A stretch of 33,521 nt of DNA, taken from positions 1 through 33,521 of the forward strand of contig JAFPZP010000060.1 of NCBI GenBank assembly GCA_017417215.1. The letters run 5' to 3'. A program made the position numbers and the translations under genes. The notes beneath the pieces were generated by a model, which was not told the DNA's origin, did no database searches, and saw only the letters and a list, made by a program, of their open reading frames with translations. Each line of letters starts with the position of its first letter. Positions within the stretch are counted from its first letter, which is position 1. Source of the stretch: Candidatus Rifleibacteriota bacterium (GTDB lineage: Bacteria > Muiribacteriota > Ozemobacteria > Ozemobacterales > Ozemobacteraceae). Positions 19,697-26,774 of this stretch are shown here, piece after piece.

Positions 19697-19773
19697 TTGT
19701 TTGTCCTTATTTTTTGATTATTTCTATTATTACTGGCTTTCAAAAACTTCGAAAAACCAATAATGTTTATTTG

Positions 19774-19803
19774 ATGTTAAAGCCTATTTATAAGGCTTGT
19801 CAA
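19774..19803 (-). promoter_or_regulatory. Promoter with a palindrome in the spacer, before the 165-residue exported protein
   Basis: Minus strand TTGACA (19803-19798), 18-nt spacer, TAACAT (19779-19774). AAGCCT (19780-19785) and AGGCTT (19793-19798) form a dyad that fills the spacer, an operator-like placement. Confidence 0.6.
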
Positions 19804-19824
19804 TAGTTTATATTGTAAAGGCAA

Positions 19825-19865
19825 AAAAAAACACCTCATTAATAGAGATTATGAGGTGTTTTTTT
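19825..19865. terminator. Terminator of the PLD-like gene
   Basis: Perfect 15-bp arms (19825-19839 and 19851-19865) with an 11-nt loop and A/T runs on both sides, so it is functional for the minus-strand PLD gene and potentially bidirectional. Confidence 0.88.
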
Positions 19866-19880
19866 AAAGCTTGATTTGGC

Positions 19881-22172
19881 TTAGAACATTGGGTCTAAGA
19901 ACTTGAAATGAGTCAATATCTTGGTCAATGTTTTGTTCTTAGCTTTTTCAACATCATCTGGAGCAAATTCTTCTTCTGTATCTGTCCCCAATCGATATTC
20001 AACTGCAGCTTCTATATCTTCCATCTGACATTCACGAAGTTCTCTTGCAAAATCAGAAGACTTAATTGCTACAGCTATTTCAGAATTGACTTTTTCACTG
20101 AGAGCATCAAAGTTGTAACTGCCAACAACAGATACTTTGCCATCGAATGTGAAAGTCTTACCATGAAGCTGACCATCAGCATTTCTAGCGAAGAAACGCA
20201 TTGTAGGCATTTCAGTTAGCATATTCTTCCATTCTCTTAAAACATATGCTTCTGTTGGTGCACTATCAGATGATCTTTCACTGTTGCTGTGAACATATAT
20301 CGGAACACCACGTTTTGCTGCACGTTTTAGAGCTGCTTCTGCTCTTTCTGTTAATGCAAAATATGGATTCTGAATGATGACTTCTGTTCGGCTGCCGTCA
20401 ATATACTTTACAATGTTTTCAGTAATATCTTTACGACTACCAGTTAATGAATGGTTATCAAGAACATGTGCAGAACATCTGTGAGAATAATCTAGAAGAG
20501 CAAAAGAGTTATAGTCATTCATATGAGCATACTTTGCAAGTTCTAGATTAACTTTCTTAACAGTTGAAGAAGCTTTTTTGTAATCTCCAGAAGCAGTTAA
20601 GAAATCACCGCTTACGAGATAGTTTTCCATACAGGCATGAGCAGCGAGAAGCTTTGTGCTATAACCACTAGTGAAAAGCCCTATAAAAGCATTATCAGTT
20701 TTGTAGCTCTTCATGCTTTCAAATTCTTCATCATAAGCAAGCTTAATCTGAGAACAAATCTTTTCACTGTCAATAACAATGTCACAGTCTCTCCAAGCAT
20801 CATCCATATCAATTTCATCAACCATATAGGTATTAGCGATATTTCTACCACCTGTCATACAAATCTTACCATCAATGATGAGTATTTTATCGTGATTGCT
20901 TGATTCAACCTTACGAGCATCTGTGAAGATACTTAAAACGTTTGAAGTAATAGGATTATAAACTCTTACTTCTACATTTGGATTCTTAGCCAATTCAACA
21001 AGATAACCGCGAGCAAGAATACTAAGCTTGTTAGAACCGCGTGTATCTACCATTATACGTATTTTAACACCGGCTTTGGCTTTTTCAAGAAGATTGCCGA
21101 GAAGACTTAAACCGAAACAGTCTTTTTCAATAATGAAATATTGAACATCTATAGTTCGACGAGCCTGATTTATCATATTCCAACGAGCATACCAAGCATC
21201 GTAGTTTCTATAAATAAGTCTGATATCAGCATTTTCTTCAGGATCTTTGATTCCTGCCTGCCATTCGTTAAAGACACCTTCTACATTGGTTATAAAATTA
21301 GCCTGAATAGCTTCATACTGAACCATGTAATCTTCATAGTCAGCTTCGTTAGATGTAAACTTGGCATTAGCAACAACAGCCTTTACACCTCTTACGATTT
21401 TAACAGGGAAAGCAAGCCAGCTTGCATTTTTAAAGCTAGCCTTAGTGTTGTTTAATTCAGCGTTTTTATTAATTAAGTCTTTCTGCCAAGCTACTTTTTT
21501 AAGCTTTGCATTCTTATAATTAATATTCATCTTAGCCAAATTTACAAATCGTGTTTTATTGGTGGCAATCAATTCGTTTAATAGCTTTTGAGATTTCTTT
21601 TCATCGATAGAAAGTCTATCTAGAGCAGTAGCCACTTCATACTTCATATAATTGGCAGCATCATCGTCTTTAGAAGATTCTATCTTTTGTTCGATAGCAC
21701 TAACTAGTTTTTCTGCTCTTTCTTTATCTTGGGTTTCACGAAGTTCGTCGATTAAAGGCTTAACATCTGAATCTAATTTGTTGTATAAATCATCTGTTGC
21801 TCTTTGTATATCGCTCTTTTTAGCAACAACTGGTTCGGAAGGAACTTCTGAAGGGATACCTACAGAGTTCAGACCACCATTTGCCTGAGAAGCGTTAACA
21901 ACAGGTGAATTTGCATTATCGTTATCATCTTTGGAAAGAGTCTGACTGCCAATAGAAATATTATATTGTTCTTTGGCTTGAATATATTTCTTTAATGCGT
22001 CTTGAACTTCTGCATCAGACTTTTTGGAATTTAAAGTATCCTGATAAGTCTGATAAGAGCTTAAATAGTTATCATATGCTTCCTGTTGGGAAGTAGCAGA
22101 AAACCCAGGATGATTTACCAGAAACATGAAAGCCATCATGGCACTTATTTTTAATAGCTTATTAATTCTCAT
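19881..22172 (-). CDS. Exported phospholipase D / cardiolipin-synthase-like protein
   Basis: Protein of 763 residues with two HKD motifs: His427-x-Lys429 ... Asp434 (NHDKILIID) and His670-x-Lys672 ... Asp677 (LHGKTFTFD), each followed by a G-S/T-x-N-type segment. This is the bilobed PLD fold that hydrolyses or transfers phosphodiester bonds. The catalytic half begins at about 325 (ARWNMINQARRTIDVQYFI, as in cardiolipin synthases). The first 300 residues are a long charged helical region absent from standard synthases. The ATG at 22172 is preferred to the GTG at 22190: AAAGGTGG sits 5 nt before it and the signal peptide (about 5-26, ending FSA) then starts properly. Export makes a periplasmic phospholipase or nuclease as likely as cardiolipin synthesis. 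Confidence 0.87.
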   Translation of the reverse strand: MRINKLLKISAMMAFMFLVNHPGFSATSQQEAYDNYLSSYQTYQDTLNSKKSDAEVQDALKKYIQAKEQYNISIGSQTLSKDDNDNANSPVVNASQANGGLNSVGIPSEVPSEPVVAKKSDIQRATDDLYNKLDSDVKPLIDELRETQDKERAEKLVSAIEQKIESSKDDDAANYMKYEVATALDRLSIDEKKSQKLLNELIATNKTRFVNLAKMNINYKNAKLKKVAWQKDLINKNAELNNTKASFKNASWLAFPVKIVRGVKAVVANAKFTSNEADYEDYMVQYEAIQANFITNVEGVFNEWQAGIKDPEENADIRLIYRNYDAWYARWNMINQARRTIDVQYFIIEKDCFGLSLLGNLLEKAKAGVKIRIMVDTRGSNKLSILARGYLVELAKNPNVEVRVYNPITSNVLSIFTDARKVESSNHDKILIIDGKICMTGGRNIANTYMVDEIDMDDAWRDCDIVIDSEKICSQIKLAYDEEFESMKSYKTDNAFIGLFTSGYSTKLLAAHACMENYLVSGDFLTASGDYKKASSTVKKVNLELAKYAHMNDYNSFALLDYSHRCSAHVLDNHSLTGSRKDITENIVKYIDGSRTEVIIQNPYFALTERAEAALKRAAKRGVPIYVHSNSERSSDSAPTEAYVLREWKNMLTEMPTMRFFARNADGQLHGKTFTFDGKVSVVGSYNFDALSEKVNSEIAVAIKSSDFARELRECQMEDIEAAVEYRLGTDTEEEFAPDDVEKAKNKTLTKILTHFKFLDPMF

Positions 22173-22203
22173 TTTTGCCACCTTTAGCACTTATGTACAC
22201 TTA

Positions 22204-22232
22204 ATTCTACTTATAATTTCACTAACTGTCAA
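22204..22232 (-). promoter_or_regulatory. Sigma70-type promoter of the PLD-like gene
   Basis: Minus strand TTGACA (22232-22227), 17-nt spacer, TAGAAT (22209-22204), about 31 nt before the ATG. A 6-bp inverted repeat (CCCTTA...TAAGGG, about 22240-22256) lies just upstream of the -35 box. Confidence 0.8.
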
Positions 22233-22318
22233 GGTTTTACCCTTAATAAATAAGGGCAAATGCAAACTTTTTTAGCCATTGATAGTTATTTGCAATAAAA
22301 GAACATTTTCTTATAATA

Positions 22319-22365
22319 TCCCCTTTTTAAAAGGGGATGATTGCGTTGGCAATCTAGGGGATTTT
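22319..22365 (-). repeat. Two-hairpin palindromic element, copy D
   Basis: CCCCTTTT...AAAAGGGG stem (22320-22336) followed by GATTGC...GCAATC (22339-22344 and 22349-22354) and TAGGGGATTTTT. Its reverse complement aligns with the architecture of copies A-C, but with an unrelated central stem sequence. Confidence 0.7.
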
Positions 22366-22417
22366 TGAGAAGTTTATTAAGCAGTACAAAGTTGAGTCCG
22401 ATGACTTTGGTGTTATT

Positions 22418-22471
22418 AAAAATCTCCCTGTCAGGCATTACATGCCTGACATCCCTCTTTAAAAAAGAGGG
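22418..22471 (+). repeat. Two-hairpin palindromic element, copy B
   Basis: Near-identical to copy A (13659) except in the central stem: GTCAGGCAT paired with ATGCCTGAC (22430-22438 and 22442-22450). Two arm positions differ from copy A and both are compensated on the opposite arm. The CCCTCTTT...AAAGAGGG stem is unchanged. Confidence 0.75.
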
Positions 22472-22524
22472 ACTAATATGTTATAATAAAAATACGACAG
22501 TTTGGTTGAACTTGTTTCACCCAT

Positions 22525-22558
22525 AAAAAAAGCCTCGACATTTTGCCGAGGCTTTTTT
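22525..22558 (-). terminator. Terminator of the H1-like-tail gene
   Basis: Perfect 12-bp arms (22526-22537 and 22547-22558) with a 9-nt loop, and seven T on the minus strand (22531-22525, mostly within the stem end). It lies 15 nt after the stop. Confidence 0.85.
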
Positions 22559-22572
22559 CTAACTAATTTCAA

Positions 22573-23136
22573 TTACTCTTTTACTACAGAAACGGGCAAC
22601 TTCTTATTTTTAACATAAGTAAAAAGTTTCATAAGTCGAAGCTCGTGTGTTGCTACCATAGTATTGCCTAAGTCTGTTGTATATTCAGCCCTTAAGGTAT
22701 TGCCTTTTTTATCTTTGATTTCTTTCATAGAAACCACTTTACCACCATCGGGAGAATCAAAAGTTCTTGGCAAATGACAAATCAGACCATAGCGGCCTTC
22801 TGCTATTTCATAAGCATTTTCACGAAGTTCCTTCGGAAGTTTTTCCAATTCGCCTTGATATAAGGGAATATAAGTTCCAACAGTTCCGAAATCACCTTGG
22901 TCAATCAAGCCAGCAAAAGGTCTGGAAAAAGATTTCAAGCCTAAAGCGTCAAGAATTTTTCCGATTAACTCAGGAGTAACAATTTTTACACTCGGCTTAA
23001 CAACCTTAATACTTGTTTTTTTAGCAGAGCTTTTAGTAGTAGAAGACTTCTTTGCAGTTGTCTTCTTCTTGACCGTAGTTTTTCTAGCTGTAGTTTTTGT
23101 TGTAATTACAGGGTTAGTTCTTTTTATTATTTCCAT
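22573..23136 (-). CDS. Protein with a histone-H1-like basic tail and an unknown C-terminal domain
   Basis: Protein of 187 residues. Residues about 10-50 are almost only Lys, Thr, Ser, Ala and Arg in repeats such as KTTARKTTVKKKTTAKK and SAKKTS, like eukaryotic H1 tails and bacterial H1-like proteins, which suggests nucleic-acid binding. Residues about 55-187 form a compact domain not recognised here, with LIGKILDALGLKSFSRPF, GTYIPLYQGELEKLPKELRE and YTTDLGNTMVATHELRLMK. There is no signal peptide. The ATG has no strong ribosome site. It is 57 nt downstream of alr on the same strand and could be the last gene of that unit; a strong terminator follows. Nucleoid association is inference from the tail only. 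Confidence 0.72.
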   Translation of the reverse strand: MEIIKRTNPVITTKTTARKTTVKKKTTAKKSSTTKSSAKKTSIKVVKPSVKIVTPELIGKILDALGLKSFSRPFAGLIDQGDFGTVGTYIPLYQGELEKLPKELRENAYEIAEGRYGLICHLPRTFDSPDGGKVVSMKEIKDKKGNTLRAEYTTDLGNTMVATHELRLMKLFTYVKNKKLPVSVVKE

Positions 23137-23193
23137 GTTTTGAATTCTATTATGTTATGCACCATTTTTCAAGAATAAATTTTTATTTTAGGC

Positions 23194-24324
23194 TCAGTTT
23201 TCGTAATAACGCTGTAAACGATGATTGATCAAACAGGTAACTTCGTAAGAAATGGTACCTAATTTTTCTGCCAATTCTTCACCGGTTATTTCTTCATTGC
23301 CTGATTTACCTAATAAAACTACTTCATCGCCCACCTTAACATTAGGCTTTTCACCAGTTCCAAGACTGCACATGCTTTGATCCATACATATTCGACCAAC
23401 AACCGGGCAAGACATACCATTAATCAGCACCCTACCCCTGTTTGAAAATTGTCTATTGAAACCGTCTGCATAACCAGCCGGGAAAGTAGCTATCCAGGTA
23501 TCTTCCGATGCAACCCAGGTTCTACCATAACCAACAGAGGTACCCTTTGTAACTTTCTTGATAAATGAAACTCTGGTTTTTACACTCATACCAGGTCTTA
23601 AATCAAGTGTCTGGGGCACATCTTTAGATGGGTAGAAACCATAAATAATGATTCCTGGTCTAACCATATTGTAATGTGCATTAGGATAAGCAGTAATAGC
23701 AGCACTGTTAGAGCAGTGCACAAGTTTAAATTTAAAATTAAGAGAAGTTTCAATTTTGTTAACGATTTTGTAGAACTTGTCTATCTGTCTTTCTGTAAAA
23801 GTTCTGCTTGAATCATCACTTACGGGCATATGTGTCATAACGCCTTCCAATTCAAGATTCGGGCATTGTTTTATTATAATTTCCGCAAGCCTTAATCCTT
23901 CTTCTTCACCAACACCTATTCGCCCCATACCTGTATCAAGCTGTAAATGAACGACTGCCTTTTTCCCCATTAATCTTGCTGTTTCATCATATTTACGAAT
24001 ATTATCTTCTTCACAAACACAAAGTGCTATTTCATTAGCTACTGCAGATTCCATCTCACATTCAAAAGCAGGACTAAGTTTTAAAACTGGAAGTGTTACA
24101 CCTGCTTCTCGAAGTTCCATTCCTTCTGGAACTGTTGCTATTGCAAGATAATCAGCTAATTTATGTTTTTGAGCCATCAAAGCAATTTCCACCGCTCCAT
24201 GACCATAAGCATTTGCTTTGATAGAAAGTAAAATCTTGTATTTGGGGTCAACGACTTTACGTATTTCCTCAATATTGTGCTTTATATTATTCAAATGAAT
24301 AACAGCATGAGTTTGATACAACAT
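23194..24324 (-). CDS. alr: Alanine racemase
   Basis: PLP enzyme interconverting L- and D-alanine, needed for peptidoglycan. At 376 residues it has the usual length. Lys36 in SIKANAYGHG binds PLP; Tyr285 in FPAGYADGF is the second catalytic base; the C-terminal beta domain has VVGRICMDQSM and GDEVVLLG. It is 4 nt downstream of the ornithine/alanine-racemase-like gene, with GAAGG overlapping the end of that gene, so the two are co-translated. Having two different PLP racemase folds side by side is unusual and links D-amino-acid supply to this operon. Confidence 0.95.
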   Translation of the reverse strand: MLYQTHAVIHLNNIKHNIEEIRKVVDPKYKILLSIKANAYGHGAVEIALMAQKHKLADYLAIATVPEGMELREAGVTLPVLKLSPAFECEMESAVANEIALCVCEEDNIRKYDETARLMGKKAVVHLQLDTGMGRIGVGEEEGLRLAEIIIKQCPNLELEGVMTHMPVSDDSSRTFTERQIDKFYKIVNKIETSLNFKFKLVHCSNSAAITAYPNAHYNMVRPGIIIYGFYPSKDVPQTLDLRPGMSVKTRVSFIKKVTKGTSVGYGRTWVASEDTWIATFPAGYADGFNRQFSNRGRVLINGMSCPVVGRICMDQSMCSLGTGEKPNVKVGDEVVLLGKSGNEEITGEELAEKLGTISYEVTCLINHRLQRYYEN

Positions 24325-24328
24325 TTGT

Positions 24329-25435
24329 TTAACCTTCTTTTATAACTTTAAATATATATTCTGAGGTAATTAGAGCTAATAGAGCGCCATAGCTTGGATA
24401 GAAAGCAATTTCGTCACCAACTTCAAAAGGTCGCTTACAGTCGGTTACATCTAAAATCAAATGGTCGCTTGATGCACCAAGAATTTCAACCCCTTCATCC
24501 AGTGGTGTCAAACCATCTGGAATGACGTCTTGTCTACCTACATTACAGATTATTCTTGTTCTTAAGCCTTTATCAACGAATTCAGGAACATTACCAAAAG
24601 CATCCTGACCAATGGTTCCGATTGGCTTAGAAGGCTTAGTTTCAGCTTCTATAACTTCAGATTTAAGAATGAATGTATCTTGGCGGGTTCCAGGCCATGG
24701 ACTGCGGTCTATAACATTTCTGCCAAGCATAATGGCTTCACCTATTCTATAAAGGTTAATTCCACCAGGCAATCTGCCAGAAGCCAACAATGGCAAACCT
24801 GAACTGTTACCGCCACAGACTACAGATAAAGGCAATTCTGTAGCACGTCTGCATGCAGAAACGGTATCCATCAAAAGGCGCATATTTTCAGGAGTTGGGA
24901 TTACACCACCATAACAAGCGAGATTTGTTCCAAGACCTATAACTTCAATACCAGGAACAGAGGCAGCAGCTTTAACCAGTTTCGGAGCCTTGTCTGGCCA
25001 GGTTCCTTCACGCAAATCACCCACATCAATCATTATTATTACACGATGAATGTGATTTTGAACTATTGCTGCACGTCCAAGAGCTTCTATTGTTTCTATG
25101 GAAGAATTCAAGCTGATATCAGCAGCTTCAACAGTTTCAGCAGCTCTAGATGGAGTCGGCAGACGCAAAAGCATGAAGGGTCCTTTTAAACCACTGTCAC
25201 GAAGCTTGTAAAGGTTTTCTATTCTAGAATCGGCAAGCATATCAGCACCACCAGCCTGCATAGCTTTGGCGACTTCAACGTTTGCACCAACTACTTTAGT
25301 AACACAAGCCACTGAAACATGAGCATCATGGCATTGTTTTACAATAAATTCGGTATTCTGACGAACCCTTTCCGGGTAAATCTCTAAGCGTGGAGTCGGG
25401 TCACAGACCTTTCTAAATTGCGAATAATTTATCAT
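24329..25435 (-). CDS. Alanine/ornithine racemase family PLP enzyme (ornithine-racemase-like)
   Basis: Fold-type III PLP protein of 368 residues resembling the ornithine racemase (Orr) / YhfX group: LEIYPERVRQNTEFIV near the start, PLP Lys47 in VTKVVGAN, GLGTNLACYGGVIPTPEN, VVCGGNSSGLPLL, NLYRIGEAIMLGRN and a C-terminal beta domain. The ATG at 25435 is preferred to the GTG at 25444, because GGAG (25447-25444) gives 8-nt spacing to the ATG but overlaps the GTG. It overlaps the GlmL-family gene by 23 bp, so translation is coupled. Known Orr enzymes make D-ornithine for ornithine 4,5-aminomutase; no aminomutase gene is in the window. Alanine, ornithine or another amino acid could be the substrate. 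Confidence 0.82.
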   Translation of the reverse strand: MINYSQFRKVCDPTPRLEIYPERVRQNTEFIVKQCHDAHVSVACVTKVVGANVEVAKAMQAGGADMLADSRIENLYKLRDSGLKGPFMLLRLPTPSRAAETVEAADISLNSSIETIEALGRAAIVQNHIHRVIIMIDVGDLREGTWPDKAPKLVKAAASVPGIEVIGLGTNLACYGGVIPTPENMRLLMDTVSACRRATELPLSVVCGGNSSGLPLLASGRLPGGINLYRIGEAIMLGRNVIDRSPWPGTRQDTFILKSEVIEAETKPSKPIGTIGQDAFGNVPEFVDKGLRTRIICNVGRQDVIPDGLTPLDEGVEILGASSDHLILDVTDCKRPFEVGDEIAFYPSYGALLALITSEYIFKVIKEG

Positions 25436-26765
25436 GTTTTTCACTCCAGCTTTTAAATGTATTTTTAACTAATTCAGGATAATCTACACTCATTGTGCCT
25501 AGTGCAGAAAATAAATAATCTGAGTCGATTAGAATCTTAGCGTTCTTTGGAGGCATTAAATACTTTCCTACCCCTGTGCATATCGACTCTAGAATTTTAC
25601 GCCCTCCCTCAACTCTTGTCAAGGCACCGCCTGTTCCGATTACATACTTGACTGCAGAGAGGTCTTTCCCTTTTATAACCTGTCTGCGCCCTACAGGTGT
25701 AAATATTTCAGATACAACGGCAGCATGACGTCTAACGCCTATTTCTACTGCTTTTCGACAGAGCCAGCTAGTCATTTCTTTTTCAGAATCAGAGAAAGGA
25801 ATAGCCTTTACTTCATCTGCTTTATCCTGTCTGCTTGCTTCTTCAGATATTTCTATTATGTTAGCGGCATTTACGAAAACGCCCAAATCACCTTCAACAG
25901 AACGTTTTGAATGAGGTTCGGGGTCTGTAAGTTTATCAGCAAACTCTTTGCTTCCATCTGTAACAGAATGAACATCAGTAGTTGCACCGCCAACGTCAAC
26001 TACAACTACGTCACCAAGAGTTTCAGCAAAAATCTCTGTAGCTCTGAGAACTGCTGCAGGAGTAGGAATAATAGTATGATTGGAAATAGCCTTCAGACGT
26101 TCCATACCAGGAGCATGAATTATATGCTTTGAGAAAAGGTCTTGCATTCTTCGTCTCAAAGGCTCAACATTCAACTGGTCTACATCTGGGAAAACATTAG
26201 GAACTACAGCTATTTCAACACCAGTTCTATGGAAAATGGTTTCAACGCCACGTTTTAACGCAGAATTACCGGCATAAACGACTGGTGCGCCAATATCCAT
26301 GGCAGCAAGCTCCATAGCGTTGCCTAAGACTATTTCTTTGGCTCCGAAATCGACACCACCAGCCAGAACTATCATATTAGGCTGGAGTTCTTCGATTTCG
26401 TCAATATCGTATTCGCTTAACTCACCAGCAGTAACTTTTTTTATTATGGCACCTGCACCAAGACTGGCTTCTTTTGCCGCTCTTGCAGTCATATTATAAG
26501 TCAGCCCGTGTACAGTAACACGCAGTCCACCAGCAGCCGAACTATTTGCAAAAACTTCGCAAGTATCGGTTCCGTATGAACTGCGTTTTTCTAAATCATC
26601 AACAGCAGCAAAAATTCCTATTCCAACATTGCCTTGAGCAACAGAAGTAGGCGCAAAACCTTGGGCAACGTGTTCCAGAGAATTGTCAGCAGTCTTCATA
26701 AAGCCGTTGGCCTTAGTTATTGTGCTGCCAACCTCTAGAGTTAAGAAATCAAGCTGCTTTGGCAT
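25413..26765 (-). CDS. GlmL/MutL-family ASKHA ATPase
   Basis: Protein of 450 residues of the GlmL (MutL, glutamate-mutase-associated) family. Two actin-like ATPase segments are visible: DFLTLEVGSTITKANGF (about 6-22) and VVVVDVGGATTDVHSV (253-268), plus the C-terminal GVRRHAAVVSEIFTPVGRRQ and YVIGTGGALTRVEGG motifs. Family members are encoded next to B12-dependent glutamate mutase or ornithine aminomutase and are thought to act as their reactivating or chaperone partner. Here neither mutase is adjacent; the downstream gene is an Orr-like racemase. The gene begins 9 nt after the GH13 gene stop with a weak ribosome site, implying coupling. The exact role is inferred from the family. Confidence 0.85.
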   Translation of the reverse strand: MPKQLDFLTLEVGSTITKANGFMKTADNSLEHVAQGFAPTSVAQGNVGIGIFAAVDDLEKRSSYGTDTCEVFANSSAAGGLRVTVHGLTYNMTARAAKEASLGAGAIIKKVTAGELSEYDIDEIEELQPNMIVLAGGVDFGAKEIVLGNAMELAAMDIGAPVVYAGNSALKRGVETIFHRTGVEIAVVPNVFPDVDQLNVEPLRRRMQDLFSKHIIHAPGMERLKAISNHTIIPTPAAVLRATEIFAETLGDVVVVDVGGATTDVHSVTDGSKEFADKLTDPEPHSKRSVEGDLGVFVNAANIIEISEEASRQDKADEVKAIPFSDSEKEMTSWLCRKAVEIGVRRHAAVVSEIFTPVGRRQVIKGKDLSAVKYVIGTGGALTRVEGGRKILESICTGVGKYLMPPKNAKILIDSDYLFSALGTMSVDYPELVKNTFKSWSEKHDKLFAI

Positions 26766-26774
26766 ATAGCTTTA

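Larger units (their letters stand above)
22173..22572. other. Noncoding gap with two palindromic elements
   Basis: This 400-bp gap holds the PLD promoter, two-hairpin element copies D and B in opposite orientation, and the terminator of the H1-like gene. No reading frame with a ribosome site was seen. Confidence 0.75.

Noticed and set aside
22188-22190. GTG start for the PLD-like protein
   Set aside because: The in-frame ATG at 22172 has AAAGGTGG at the right distance, and the GTG has no ribosome site.
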